Assembly (NCBI RefSeq): GCF_009208735.1
Contig: NZ_WFLJ01000010.1
Location: 124,001 to 188,000, forward strand
Length of the DNA: 64,000 bases
Direction of reading: 5' to 3'
Source: Janthinobacterium rivuli
GTDB lineage: Bacteria > Pseudomonadota > Gammaproteobacteria > Burkholderiales > Burkholderiaceae_D
Every line of letters starts with the position of its first letter. Within the stretch, counting starts at the first letter, position 1. Under the pieces are notes generated by a model. The model was given only the letters and a program-made list of their open reading frames with translations, had not been told where the DNA came from and searched no databases. Of this stretch, positions 33,737 through 43,070 are shown piece by piece. Both the position numbers and the translations under genes were made by a program.

Positions 33737-34054
33737 ATGACCACACCAACGACAAAACCGGCACCGGGCCCGGAATTCTGGGAACGCGCCGACCAGATCA
33801 TCGCCCTGGCCAACGAGCAATGCGAACAGAGCCGCGGCAACGAAGTGGCCACCTCGCTGCTGTACGCGGCAGCCCGCTTCAACGCCTTCCTCGTTGCCAG
33901 CAAGACCAACGATGTGGCCAAGATGCAACAGGAAAAGGACGACGCCGTGACCTTCTTCACGGAACAGTACAAGCGCATGCTGACGGATAATTTCAACGAC
34001 TACATCGCCAACTTCGACAAATACACGCAACCGTCGTCCGCCCCCCAGGGTTGA
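33737..34054 (+). CDS. DUF3144 family protein
   Basis: A 105-residue small helical protein: EFWERADQIIALANEQCE, SLLYAAARFNAFLVAS and TEQYKRMLTDNFNDYIANF match the DUF3144 family of proteobacterial proteins with no known function. It lacks a signal peptide or membrane segment. AAGGA lies six bases before the ATG. Its stop overlaps a TTG that may start the desaturase gene. Confidence 0.85.
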   Translation: MTTPTTKPAPGPEFWERADQIIALANEQCEQSRGNEVATSLLYAAARFNAFLVASKTNDVAKMQQEKDDAVTFFTEQYKRMLTDNFNDYIANFDKYTQPSSAPQG

Positions 34055-34995
34055 TCACCGCAGCCAGCCTGGACAGCCACCGCGCCCGCGCCACCGGCGC
34101 GGACAGCGCGCTCGACGGCGTGGTACGCTATGCGCCGCTGCCCTCGCTGTGGCTGATGTCCATGTTGGCCGGCGCCGTGACCGGCGCCGTGTTCTTCTTC
34201 AGCTGGACCGGCCTGCTGCTGTTTGCGGCCGGCACGGCCATCGTCCTGCTGTTCGGCCATTCGCTGGGCAGCCACCGCAAACTGATCCACGACAGCTTTG
34301 AATGCCCGCGATGGCTGGAATACCTGCTCGTCTACCTGGGCGTGCTGGTGGGCCTGAGCGGCCCGCTGGGTCTGCTGCGCCAGCACGAGCTGCGCGACTA
34401 TGCCCAGCGCCTGCCCGACTGCCATCCCTATCTGCGCCACGGCGCCGGCGTCTGGCGCGATGCTTGGTGGCAATTACATTGCCGCCTGGACCTCGTCCAC
34501 CCGCCGCACATCGCCATCGAACCGCGCATCGCGCACGACCGCTTTTACCGCTTTCTGGAAACCACCTGGATGCTGCAGCAACTGCCGTGGGCCGCGCTGT
34601 TCTACGCCTGGGGCGGCTGGGGCCTCGTGTGCTGGGGCGTCTGCGCGCGGGTCAGCGCCGGCGTGCTCGGCCATTGGCTGATCGGCTACTTCGCGCACAA
34701 CCATGGGCAGATGCACTTCGAGGTCCATGGCGCCGCCGTGCAAGGCAGGAATATCCGCCTGACCTCGCTGCTGACCATGGGCGAATGCTGGCACAACAAC
34801 CATCACGCCTATCCGGGCTCAGCCAGGCTGGGCCTGCTGCCGGGCGAATGGGACCCGGGCTGGTGGATGCTGCTGCTCTTGCGGCGCCTGGGCCTCGTCT
34901 CCGGCCTGCGCCTGCCGCACGACCTGGCGCCGCGGCCTGAACTGCGCCGCCTTGACGGCGCCGCCGTTCAGGCGTCGTCGCCACCGGCCAGGTAA
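34051..34995 (+). CDS. divergent membrane fatty acid desaturase
   Basis: A 314-residue membrane protein of the acyl-CoA desaturase type with four or so hydrophobic segments. Histidine box 1 is present (GHSLGSHRKLIH, His70/His75/His80) and box 3 is present (ECWHNNHHAYP, His248/251/252). The middle box HxxHH is not: the corresponding place reads LRQHELRDYAQR (around residue 110-120). Related sequences with this change may represent a subfamily with altered di-iron ligands. The start is TTG at 34051 overlapping the previous stop (TTGA); it lacks a good ribosome site, so the N-terminus is uncertain. Confidence 0.75.
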   Translation: MITAASLDSHRARATGADSALDGVVRYAPLPSLWLMSMLAGAVTGAVFFFSWTGLLLFAAGTAIVLLFGHSLGSHRKLIHDSFECPRWLEYLLVYLGVLVGLSGPLGLLRQHELRDYAQRLPDCHPYLRHGAGVWRDAWWQLHCRLDLVHPPHIAIEPRIAHDRFYRFLETTWMLQQLPWAALFYAWGGWGLVCWGVCARVSAGVLGHWLIGYFAHNHGQMHFEVHGAAVQGRNIRLTSLLTMGECWHNNHHAYPGSARLGLLPGEWDPGWWMLLLLRRLGLVSGLRLPHDLAPRPELRRLDGAAVQASSPPAR

Positions 34996-35510
34996 TTGTT
35001 TTTGACGCGCACGTAATGCTCGGCCGAATAGCGCAGGTAGGCGATCTCGGCTTCCGTCAGTGCGCGCACCTTGACGGCGGGCCGGCCTACATACAAGTGG
35101 CCGCTTTCCAGCACCTTGCCCGGCGATACCAGGCTGCCCGCGCCCAGCATCACGTGCTTTTCCACCACCACGTCATCCATGACGATACTGCCCATGCCGA
35201 TCAGGCATTCGTCGCCGATGGTGCAGCCGTGCAAGATCACGGAATGGCCGATGGTCACGTATTTGCCAATGGTCAAGGGCGAACCGTCGGGCTTGGCCGC
35301 ATTCTTGTGCGACACATGGCCCATGGAAAAGTCCTGGATATTGCTGCCCTCGCCGATGACGATGCGGTTGACGTCGCCGCGCAGTACGCTGTTGCACCAG
35401 ATCGAGCAATCGTCGCCGATCCGCACATCGCCAATCACTTGCGCCGTGTCATGCAGGTAGACGCGCTCACCCAGCACGGGACGGGTATTCAGGTAGGAAC
35501 TGACTGGCAT
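34968..35510 (-). CDS. gamma-carbonic-anhydrase-like hexapeptide protein
   Basis: A 180-residue left-handed beta-helix protein. Metal ligands of the gamma-class are in place: QDFSMGHVSHKN and GHSVILHGCTIGDECLIGMG give the three histidines. Such proteins (YrdA/CaiE/PaaY group) are trimers with carbonic anhydrase or thioesterase activity. The start MPVSSYL is preceded by GCGAG; an ATG six codons earlier is possible. The C-terminal 28 bases overlap the antisense end of the desaturase gene. Confidence 0.9.
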   Translation of the reverse strand: MPVSSYLNTRPVLGERVYLHDTAQVIGDVRIGDDCSIWCNSVLRGDVNRIVIGEGSNIQDFSMGHVSHKNAAKPDGSPLTIGKYVTIGHSVILHGCTIGDECLIGMGSIVMDDVVVEKHVMLGAGSLVSPGKVLESGHLYVGRPAVKVRALTEAEIAYLRYSAEHYVRVKNNYLAGGDDA

Positions 35511-35539
35511 CGTTTTCTCGCTTTTCATTAATAATAAAT

Positions 35540-36271
35540 TCACACCCAGCCGGCGGCCAGCGCGAAAATCGCCAGGCCATGCGCCAGGGACGCGCCCAGC
35601 AAGCCGGCACGGCAATATACCAGCCCCGCCACCACGCCTTCGATCACGGTGAACACGAGGATGGGCGCGCCCACCTGCGTGACGGTGGTGGCGAGGAAGG
35701 CGTGGCACAGGCCAAACAGCAGGCCCGACACCAGCGCCGCGCGCCAGGCCGGCAGCCAGGCGCGCAATTGCTGCTGCAGCAAGCTGCGGAACAGCAATTC
35801 CTCATAACAGTTGGCCGCCAGCGCAAAGCCCAGCAGCAAGGGCAGCGCTGATGGCGCGACGGGCGCCAGCGACGGCAAGCCGACAGCGGCTTTCAAGCCC
35901 GTCGCCAGCGCGATGATCACGCACGCGCCCGCCACACCCAGCAGCACGGACAGGACCGGGCGCACGCCGAGCCAGCGGATCTGGCGGCGCGCCTCACTTT
36001 CCAGCCAGCAAGTACTCGCCACCAGCCCCAGCGACATGGCGCCCAGCGCCAGCAAGACCGGCGGCGGCGCCGTGAAGCGCAAGCCGCCCGCCGCCACTTG
36101 CCAGTAGCCGTGCGCCGTCATCGCGTCGCGCGCCAGCACGAAGAACAGTATATGCACGAGCACGCGCAGCAGCGGAATTGTCCGTGGCAACGCCAGCAGC
36201 AAGGCGGCGCAGACGAGGAAGGCAGGCGTGATCGCCAGCAGATACCGCGCCAGGGAAGTGATCTCGGGCAT
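35540..36271 (-). CDS. CPBP family intramembrane metalloprotease
   Basis: A 243-residue membrane protein with about seven hydrophobic segments. It contains the three motifs of the CPBP/Rce1 family: EE at 157-158 with Arg162 (NCYEELLFRSLLQQ), His190 (SGLLFGLCHAF) and His231 (GASLAHGLA). Bacterial members process or protect against peptides such as bacteriocins, or act in protein prenyl-type processing; the substrate is unknown here. It lies 29 bases upstream of the carbonic anhydrase gene on the same strand. Confidence 0.85.
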   Translation of the reverse strand: MPEITSLARYLLAITPAFLVCAALLLALPRTIPLLRVLVHILFFVLARDAMTAHGYWQVAAGGLRFTAPPPVLLALGAMSLGLVASTCWLESEARRQIRWLGVRPVLSVLLGVAGACVIIALATGLKAAVGLPSLAPVAPSALPLLLGFALAANCYEELLFRSLLQQQLRAWLPAWRAALVSGLLFGLCHAFLATTVTQVGAPILVFTVIEGVVAGLVYCRAGLLGASLAHGLAIFALAAGWV

Positions 36272-36362
36272 CGCTCAATCGTTCGGTAGTGCCAACGGGC
36301 ACGGGCGCAGCAATTGTATGCGGCGGCCGGCAACCTGGGCAAGCTATCTGGCGACGCCGCCG

Positions 36363-37577
36363 TCAGGCCGCCTTGCGCCAGCCATGCATCAGCGCATGCG
36401 CCGTCAGCCCGGCCGCCAGTCCCCACAGGGCGCCGCCCACGCCCAGCAAGGTCACATTCGCGGCCGTGGCGAGAAACGTGATCAGCGCCGTTTCGCGCAT
36501 GCGCACGTCCGCCATCGCCTGCGCCAGGCTGTTGCCGATGGCGCCCAGCAAGGCCAGACCCGCCAGCGCCGTGATGAAGGGGCGCGGCAATACCATGAAC
36601 AGGCTGGCCAGGGTGACGCCGAAGATGCCCACCAAAATGTACAGCACGCCGCACGCCAGGCCCGCGACATAGCGCTTCGACGGGTCAGCATGCGCATCCT
36701 TGCCCGTGCAGATGGCGGCCGTGATGGCGGCCACGTTGAACGCGTGCGCGCCGAACGGCGCCATGAGCAGCGAACCGAGCCCCGTCACCGTCAAAATCGG
36801 ACTGGCGCTGACCTGGTAACCGTCATTGCGCAGCACCAGCATGCCGGGCATGTATTGCCCCGTCAGGGTGATCAGGAACAGGGGCAGCGCCACGCCCAGC
36901 AGCGACGCCACGGAAAAGCGCGGCATCTCGAACACGGGCGCGGCCAGGGCCAGTGCTATGCCTTGCGCATCGATGCGCCCCTGCGCCAGCAGCAGGGTCA
37001 GGCCGATCAGCATGATGCCCACCACGGCAAAGCGCGCCGTGAAACGGCGCAGCACGGCGTACGACAGCAGCAGCACGACCACCAGCAGCGGATCGGCGCT
37101 GGCGCCGCCGAACGCGTTCACGCCGAATTGCAGCAGGATGCCGGCCAGCAAGCCGGCGGCGATGCCGCCCGGTATCAGCCGCACCAGGCGCTCGAAGGCG
37201 CCGGACATGCCCAGCAAGATGAAGGCGATGGCGGACACGATGTAGGCGCCGATCACCTCGGCATACGGCGTGTGCGGCATGACGGTGGCCAGGAAGGCCA
37301 CGCCGGGCGTGGACCAGGCCGTGATGATGGGCGCGCGGTAGCGGTAGCTGAGCCAGATGCCCGTCACGCCCACGCCGATGCTCAGCGACCAGACCCAGGA
37401 CGCCGTCTGCGCGGCGCTGAGCTGGGCCAGCTGGGCCGCCTGGAACACCAGCACGAAGGTGCCGCCATAATTGACGAGGACGGAAATGAAGGCCGCCATG
37501 GCGGGGGACGCCAGGTCGCGCCAGCGCGCCTGGCGCCTGTCGCCGGTGATGGCCGAGGATGTGGAACTTGTCTGCAT
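36363..37577 (-). CDS. benE: benzoate/H+ symporter BenE family transporter
   Basis: A 404-residue inner-membrane transporter with about twelve hydrophobic segments. Family motifs include NYGGTFVLVFQAAQLAQLS, RAPIITAWSTPGVAFL and the PGGIAAGLLAGILLQFGVNAF segment. BenE proteins import benzoate with protons. No benzoate catabolic genes adjoin, but an acid-CoA ligase operon lies about 25 kb away; a functional link is only a guess. It stands alone, followed on the same strand by the CPBP gene. Confidence 0.9.
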   Translation of the reverse strand: MQTSSTSSAITGDRRQARWRDLASPAMAAFISVLVNYGGTFVLVFQAAQLAQLSAAQTASWVWSLSIGVGVTGIWLSYRYRAPIITAWSTPGVAFLATVMPHTPYAEVIGAYIVSAIAFILLGMSGAFERLVRLIPGGIAAGLLAGILLQFGVNAFGGASADPLLVVVLLLSYAVLRRFTARFAVVGIMLIGLTLLLAQGRIDAQGIALALAAPVFEMPRFSVASLLGVALPLFLITLTGQYMPGMLVLRNDGYQVSASPILTVTGLGSLLMAPFGAHAFNVAAITAAICTGKDAHADPSKRYVAGLACGVLYILVGIFGVTLASLFMVLPRPFITALAGLALLGAIGNSLAQAMADVRMRETALITFLATAANVTLLGVGGALWGLAAGLTAHALMHGWRKAA

Positions 37578-37677
37578 GCGTGTGCCCTTGCCTGAGGTTT
37601 AAAAAAGGGCATCTTAGCGCCCGCATGGACTGCTCAGGCAGGCCAATTTCCACACATCCAGCAGACCACTTCACCGC

Positions 37678-39147
37678 TCACCCCAACGCGCGGGCCAGGC
37701 GCACGATGCCGCTGTCGATCTCGTGCGGCGTGAGCGCCGCAAAGCCCAGCAGCCAGCCGCCCCGCTCCGGCGGCCTCGCATACAGCCGGCTCAGGCCTGG
37801 CAGCACGATGCCCGCCTGCGCCGCCAGGCGTAGCGTGTCCAGCTCGTCCCTGCCCTCGTGCAGCAGACACGGCATCTGCAAGCCGCCCGGCGGCAGCTGC
37901 GCCGTCACCACGTGCGGCAAGTGCCGCCGCACGGCCTGCGCCATCGCATCGCGGCGCACGGCGTAGACCTTGCGCATGGCGCGCACATGGGCCGCGAAAT
38001 GGCCGTCGGCGATGAAACGGGCCAATGTCAGCTGGTCCAGCTGCGGCGTATGGCCATCGAGGATGCTGCGCGCATACGTCATCGGTTTCACCAGCGCGGG
38101 CGGCAGCACCATGTAGCCGAGCCGCAGACCCGGATACAGCGACTTGGCGAAGGTGCCCAGGTAAATCGTGCGCTGCTGCGTGTCGAGCCCCTGCACGCAC
38201 GCCGTCGGCAAACCCGCGTAGTGAAACTGGCTGTCGTAATCGTCCTCGATGATCCAGCCCTGGCGCTCCGCAGCCCAGGCGGTCAGGGCCAGGCGGCGCT
38301 CGAGCGCCAGGGTGGCGCCCGTCGGGTACTGGTGCGAGGGCGTGACGTACACGGTGTTGGCCCCGCTGCGGTCCGCGCGCAGGTGGTCGATCGACAAGCC
38401 ATCGGCATCGACGGGTACTGGAATCACCTGCAATTGCGCCATCTCGAACGCCTTGCGTGCGCCGAAATAGCCGGGGTCCTCCATCAGGATGGGGCCATGC
38501 GCGTCGGCCAGCACCTGCGCGCACAGGTACAGGGCCTGGCGCGTGCTGCTCAGCACCAGCACCTGGCCGGCCGTGGCCCGCGCGCCCCGCTCCAGGTTCA
38601 CATAGTCGGCGATGGCCTGGCGCAGCGGTTCGGCGCCTTGCGGGTCGCCATGCAGCAGCACATGGTGTTCGCCGGCCGCCTGGCGCCGCAAGCGCTCCCA
38701 CACGTCGAGCGGAAAGGCCCGCGTTTCCGGCAAGCCCGTGGCAAACGCCTTCACGCTCTGCTGGTCGTTCACGCCGCCGCTGGCGAGGATGTGCGCGCCG
38801 CGCGCGCTGAGGGCCACCGGCTGCGCGGACAAGGGCGGCAGCGCGCTCGCAGGCTTGCCCAGCAAGCTCGCGCCTATCGTCGGCGAGACAAAACTGCCCG
38901 ATCCCGCCTGGCGCCGCAGATAGCCATCGAGGCGCAGCTGCGCATACGCCATTTCCACCGTGTCGCGCGACACGCCCAGCGATTGCGCCAGCGCGCGCGT
39001 GGCCGGCAGGCGCAGGCCGGGCGCCAGCACGCCATCGAGTATCAGCTGGCGCAGCGCGCGCTGCACCCGCACGCGCAGCTCGAGCGCCGCCAGTTCAGGG
39101 GCGGCGAGGCGGATCTTCAGGGTGTCGAGTTCGAACAGCGGCGTCAT
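37678..39147 (-). CDS. MocR/PdxR-type regulator (GntR helix-turn-helix plus aminotransferase domain)
   Basis: A 489-residue two-domain regulator. The GntR winged helix is at residues ~15-80 (LRQLILDGVLAPGLRLPATRALAQSLGVSRDTVEMAY). A fold-type-I aminotransferase-like domain follows, with EDPGYFGARKAFE, EDDYDSQFHYAG and the PLP-lysine segment TFAKSLYPGLRLGY. Family members sense PLP, amino acids or amines. Its ATG overlaps the stop of the alpha/beta-hydrolase gene, so both are cotranscribed, which suggests that the regulator controls or responds to this hydrolase. Confidence 0.9.
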   Translation of the reverse strand: MTPLFELDTLKIRLAAPELAALELRVRVQRALRQLILDGVLAPGLRLPATRALAQSLGVSRDTVEMAYAQLRLDGYLRRQAGSGSFVSPTIGASLLGKPASALPPLSAQPVALSARGAHILASGGVNDQQSVKAFATGLPETRAFPLDVWERLRRQAAGEHHVLLHGDPQGAEPLRQAIADYVNLERGARATAGQVLVLSSTRQALYLCAQVLADAHGPILMEDPGYFGARKAFEMAQLQVIPVPVDADGLSIDHLRADRSGANTVYVTPSHQYPTGATLALERRLALTAWAAERQGWIIEDDYDSQFHYAGLPTACVQGLDTQQRTIYLGTFAKSLYPGLRLGYMVLPPALVKPMTYARSILDGHTPQLDQLTLARFIADGHFAAHVRAMRKVYAVRRDAMAQAVRRHLPHVVTAQLPPGGLQMPCLLHEGRDELDTLRLAAQAGIVLPGLSRLYARPPERGGWLLGFAALTPHEIDSGIVRLARALG

Positions 39148-40079
39148 ATGGCCTTGGCGCGGGCGGCATCCACGGCGGCGACGCTGCTGGCCAGCGAAAA
39201 GCCGTGCTGCTGCAGCACCGCCACCAGCTGTTCGCCGGCGCAGCCGAGGCGCAGGTTTTCCGCCACCCAGTCCTGCCACTCGCGGCTGACGTCCGGCATC
39301 GGTTCATCGTCCAAGGTGAGACCGAGTATGCAGCTGGCCAGCAAGCCGTTGATGCGCCGCGTGTCGATCAAGTGCTGCACCACCGCATGACCCGAGTGGG
39401 GATACGGATGCAGGGTGCAGCGGCCGAAGGCGGCCAGACGCTGCGCGTGCATGGCGTCGAGGTTGACCGACTCGCTGGCGCCGGCGCCGGCGTTGGCCGC
39501 ATCCGGCCGCGTGCCGAACACCAGGTGCATCTGCGTTGTCTCCGTCGCCCTGGCGCGGCACAGGGCCGCCAGGTCGTAGTAGCCCGATGGCGGCGGGTCT
39601 TGCGCCAGCGACTCCATCACGGGCAGCCAGCGCAGCTCATGGTACAAGCGCGCCTGTTCCACGTCGAGGAAGGACAGCGGCCCGAAGGCGACGATCTGCT
39701 GCGCGTCCAGCAGCAAGCCATACATGACGGCCGCGTACGCGCCCATGGACTGGCCGAGGGTGCTGATGGTACTGGGTGCGATGCGGCGCACCAGCTCGCG
39801 CAAGGCTAGCGCCGTTTCATCCACGTGGTTGCCCAGGCCCGTGATGCGGCGGTGGTACCAGGCATTGCCCGAGTCGCGCACGAGGATCTTGTTCAGGTGC
39901 TGGCCGCTGGCCTGCTCCAGCTTGCGCAGGCGGCCGTAAAAATCGAAGGCGGGACGCGTCGTCCACGACACGAAGCCGAAGGCGATCACCAGCGGCGCGC
40001 CGGGCACGATGCGGTCGACCAGCACGTCGTCGCCGGTGGTGGCGACCAGTCGATTATCCAGCGCTTGCGCTTGCAGCAT
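39144..40079 (-). CDS. alpha/beta-hydrolase-like protein with a C-terminal helical module
   Basis: A 311-residue protein. The hydrolase-like core has the elbow LGQSMGAYAAVMYG and a late His (PYPHSGHAV), so a Ser-His pair is possible. The last ~55 residues (REWQDWVAENLRLGCA, then LVAVLQQHGFSLASSVAAVDAA) form a helical module that resembles, from memory, short modules attached to other enzymes such as 2-oxoglutarate oxygenases. The function is unknown. GGAG lies nine bases before the chosen ATG; a much longer frame upstream is unsupported. Its stop overlaps the MocR start. Confidence 0.65.
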   Translation of the reverse strand: MLQAQALDNRLVATTGDDVLVDRIVPGAPLVIAFGFVSWTTRPAFDFYGRLRKLEQASGQHLNKILVRDSGNAWYHRRITGLGNHVDETALALRELVRRIAPSTISTLGQSMGAYAAVMYGLLLDAQQIVAFGPLSFLDVEQARLYHELRWLPVMESLAQDPPPSGYYDLAALCRARATETTQMHLVFGTRPDAANAGAGASESVNLDAMHAQRLAAFGRCTLHPYPHSGHAVVQHLIDTRRINGLLASCILGLTLDDEPMPDVSREWQDWVAENLRLGCAGEQLVAVLQQHGFSLASSVAAVDAARAKAI

Positions 40080-40230
40080 CGGCCCGGCTCCCGATAAAAG
40101 TTGAATACGGCACAAAACATGAGTGTAATGCCAGGACTGGCAAAATGGAAACATTGGCCGCTGCGGTACGCGGGCAGGCACGGGAAAAGTGCTAGTCTGG
40201 CGACTATTCACCGTTGAACAGGAGCCTCCC

Positions 40231-40686
40231 ATGCTGCATCGCCTGAAATACCTGTCCCTCGCCGCCGCCATCGCCATGGCGGGCGGCTGCGCCGCCACAG
40301 CCGACAGGGCCAAGCCGGCCACCGGCCTGGAGCCGACGTACAGCCTGACGAATACCTACTGGAAGCTGACGGAACTCGATGGCGCCCCGGTGACGATGGC
40401 GCCGCAACAGGAGCGCGAAGTGCGCATCACCCTCACCGACGACGGCAAGGTCCACGGTTTCACGGGCTGCAACCAGGTCATGGGCGGCTACACGCTGGCC
40501 GGCACGGCGCTGCGCTTCACCCAGCTGGCCGGCACGCGCATGGCCTGCCCGCCTCCCCTGATGCAGCTGGAAAGCGCCGTGCTGGCCAACTTGAACAGCG
40601 TGACGGGCTACCGTTTCGAAGGCGAGTATCTGATCCTGCTCAAGGATGGCGCGCCCGTGGCCAGGTTTGAATCGGTCTACCTGTGA
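40231..40686 (+). CDS. META-domain lipoprotein
   Basis: A 151-residue lipoprotein (lipobox AGGC, residues 20-23) with a META/HslJ domain: NTYWKLTELDGAPV, GFTGCNQVMGGYTL, LRFTQLAGTRMACP and YLILLKDGAPVARFE. META-domain proteins are small beta-rich proteins with proposed roles in envelope stress or antibiotic resistance (HslJ and novobiocin). Two cysteines in the domain could form a disulfide. A paralogue is encoded at 50668. AGGAG precedes the ATG by seven bases. Confidence 0.88.
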   Translation: MLHRLKYLSLAAAIAMAGGCAATADRAKPATGLEPTYSLTNTYWKLTELDGAPVTMAPQQEREVRITLTDDGKVHGFTGCNQVMGGYTLAGTALRFTQLAGTRMACPPPLMQLESAVLANLNSVTGYRFEGEYLILLKDGAPVARFESVYL

Positions 40687-40741
40687 AATAAAAATCGACT
40701 GCCGTTACAATGGCTTCCAGCCCATCATCTGGAAGGAAGCC

Positions 40742-41467
40742 ATGTCCGCACTGCCCTCGCCGCTGCAGCAGCCACCGTTATCGTCAACGCCGCCCCGGGC
40801 CGCAGGCCGCTACCGCGCCCTGCTGTTCGACATGGACGGCACCGTCATCAATTCCATCGCCGCCGCGGAACGCATCTGGGGCACCTGGGCACAGCGCCAG
40901 GGCCTCGACGTGGCGGCCTTCCTGCCCACCATCCACGGCGCCCGTTCGGTCGACACCATCGCCAAGCTGCGCTTGCCCGGCGTCGACGCGCAGCGCGAGT
41001 CGCAGGGCATCACGGATGCGGAGATCGTCGACGTGGAAGGAATCATTGAAATCGCGGGCGCGCTGCGCTTTTTGCAGTCGCTGCCGCCCGCGCAATGGGC
41101 GATCGTCACCTCGGCGCCGCGCGCGCTGGCCACGGCCCGCCTGAAGGCGGCCGGCATGCCGATACCCGCCATCATGGTGACGGCGGAAGACGTCAAGGCC
41201 GGCAAGCCGAAACCCGATTGCTATTTGCTGGCGGCGGAAAAACTGGGCGTGGCGCCCGCTGACTGCCTCGTGTTCGAAGATGCGTCCGTCGGCATCGAGG
41301 CGGGCGAGGCGGCTGGCGCGAAGGTCATCGTCGTCACCGCCACGCATGCGCACCCGCTGGCCACCCGCCACCCGGCCATCGACAATTATGAAGCCATCGT
41401 GGCGACGCTCGATGCGGACGGCTTCATCGTGCTGGCGGAGTCGGTTGCAGCACGCGCGACAAGATAG
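40742..41467 (+). CDS. HAD-superfamily sugar-phosphatase-like hydrolase
   Basis: A 241-residue HAD subfamily IA phosphatase: nucleophile motif [12 protein letters not shown], motif [10 protein letters not shown], the Lys of motif III in [16 protein letters not shown] and the acidic motif [14 protein letters not shown]. It resembles GPP1/YfbT-type phosphatases acting on sugar or glycerol phosphates. A proline-rich 20-residue N-terminal tail precedes the core. Its last 44 bases overlap, antisense, the end of ssuB. Confidence 0.88.
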   Translation: MSALPSPLQQPPLSSTPPRAAGRYRALLFDMDGTVINSIAAAERIWGTWAQRQGLDVAAFLPTIHGARSVDTIAKLRLPGVDAQRESQGITDAEIVDVEGIIEIAGALRFLQSLPPAQWAIVTSAPRALATARLKAAGMPIPAIMVTAEDVKAGKPKPDCYLLAAEKLGVAPADCLVFEDASVGIEAGEAAGAKVIVVTATHAHPLATRHPAIDNYEAIVATLDADGFIVLAESVAARATR

Positions 41468-42254
41468 CCTGCTCCAGCGCGGCGAAGGCCGCATGGCCGC
41501 GCTGGCGCGGGCGCGGCAAGTCCACCTGCACGTCCATGGTGATCCGCCCCTCCTCGATCAGCAGCACGCGGTCGGCCAGGGCCACGGCTTCGGCCACGTC
41601 GTGCGTCACCAGCACGGCCGTGAAGCCGCGCGCCAGCCACAGCGACTCGATCAGCTGCTGCATCTCGATGCGCGTGAGGGCGTCGAGCGCGCCCAATGGC
41701 TCGTCGAGCAGCAGCAATTGCGGTTCGTGCACGAGGGCGCGCGCCAGCGCCACGCGCTGCTTCTGGCCGCCCGACAGCGCTGACGGCCAGTCGTCAGCCC
41801 GCTCGGCCAGGCCGACGGTCCACAGCGAGGCGGCCGCCGCACCGACGGAACGGGGCAGGCCCAGGGCCACGTTGTCGAGCACCGTCTTCCACGGCAGCAG
41901 ACGCGATTCCTGGAACATGATGCGGATGTCGGGCGCGCCCACGCCGCTGCCGATGGCGATGCTGCCCTCGTCGACGCTTTCCAGGCCAGCGATGGAGCGC
42001 AGCAAGGTGCTCTTGCCGCAGCCACTGCGTCCCACGATGGCGACGAATTCGCCCGCTTCCAGTTGCAGGTCGACGTTGTTCAGCACGGGACGTTCGCCAT
42101 AGGCCTTGCTCAATTGCGTCAAGGCCAGCGGCACGCCGCGGCGCGCCATAGGCGCCTGCGGGGCGACCTTCGCCTGCGGCGGCGCGCCGGCCGGGTCGTA
42201 CCGCACGAAATGCGATAAAAAATCCGTTTCAATCTGGATGGGGGCGAGCAGCAT
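41424..42254 (-). CDS. ssuB: aliphatic sulfonate ABC transporter ATPase
   Basis: A 276-residue ATPase with Walker [11 protein letters not shown]-loop [15 protein letters not shown], signature [15 protein letters not shown], Walker [13 protein letters not shown] and the switch THDVAEA. The FQESRLLPW segment is typical of SsuB/TauB ATPases. An N-terminal extension of about 45 residues precedes the domain. It is the last gene of the minus-strand order ssuE-ssuA-ssuD-ssuC-ssuB and powers sulfonate uptake. Confidence 0.93.
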   Translation of the reverse strand: MLLAPIQIETDFLSHFVRYDPAGAPPQAKVAPQAPMARRGVPLALTQLSKAYGERPVLNNVDLQLEAGEFVAIVGRSGCGKSTLLRSIAGLESVDEGSIAIGSGVGAPDIRIMFQESRLLPWKTVLDNVALGLPRSVGAAAASLWTVGLAERADDWPSALSGGQKQRVALARALVHEPQLLLLDEPLGALDALTRIEMQQLIESLWLARGFTAVLVTHDVAEAVALADRVLLIEEGRITMDVQVDLPRPRQRGHAAFAALEQAILSRVLQPTPPAR

Positions 42255-42277
42255 GGTGTTCTTTCCTCGTTTCGTCA

Positions 42278-43069
42278 CTATCGGTAGGCGGGATTCCAGC
42301 GCAGGCAGCGGCGTTCCAGCCCCCGCGAGAACAGGTCGGCCAGCTTGCCCAGCAAGGCATACAGCAGTATCCCCACCAGCACCACGTCCGTTTGCAAAAA
42401 TTCGCGCGCATTCATGGTCATGTAGCCGATGCCGGCCTGCGCCGAGATGGTTTCTGCGACGATCAGCAGCACCCACACGAGTCCCAGCGAAAAGCGCACG
42501 CCGACCAGGATCGAGGGCATGGCGGCCGGCAGGATCACGTCGCGGTACAGGGGCCAGCCGGACAGGCCATAGCTTTTCGCCATCTCGATCAAGCCCTGGT
42601 CGGCCGAGCGGATGCCGTGGAAGGTGTTCAGGTAGACGGGAAAGAACACGCCGACGGCCAGCAGAAACAGCTTGGCCGTCTCGTCGATGCCGAACCACAG
42701 GATCACCAGCGGGATCAGGGCCAGGGCCGGGATGTTGCGCACCATTTGCAAGGTCGTGTCGAGCAGGGTTTCCGCATGGCGGAAACTGCCCGTCAATAGC
42801 CCCAGCAGCAAGCCCAGTCCCGCGCCGATGGCGAAACCGACGGTGGCGCGCCACAAGCTCGTTTTCAGGTGCAGCCACAATTCGCCCGATGCGGCCAGGT
42901 GCCAGAAGGCTTTCGCCACGGCCCACGGCTCTGGCAGGATGCGGCTCGACAGCCAGCCCCACTGCGCCGCCAGCTGCCATGCCAGCAGCAGCGCCACGGG
43001 CAGGGCCCACGGCGCCAGCGCATTGCGCCACGGCGTGCCTGGCGGACGCTTGACGGCGGCCCTCGCCAT
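42278..43069 (-). CDS. ssuC: aliphatic sulfonate ABC transporter permease
   Basis: A 263-residue permease with about six hydrophobic segments. SsuC/TauC signatures include [60 protein letters not shown] and the coupling [34 protein letters not shown] at 43069 lies one base beyond the ssuD stop; a longer in-frame reading overlaps ssuD and is rejected. Confidence 0.94.
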   Translation of the reverse strand: MARAAVKRPPGTPWRNALAPWALPVALLLAWQLAAQWGWLSSRILPEPWAVAKAFWHLAASGELWLHLKTSLWRATVGFAIGAGLGLLLGLLTGSFRHAETLLDTTLQMVRNIPALALIPLVILWFGIDETAKLFLLAVGVFFPVYLNTFHGIRSADQGLIEMAKSYGLSGWPLYRDVILPAAMPSILVGVRFSLGLVWVLLIVAETISAQAGIGYMTMNAREFLQTDVVLVGILLYALLGKLADLFSRGLERRCLRWNPAYR

Positions 43070-43070
43070 C

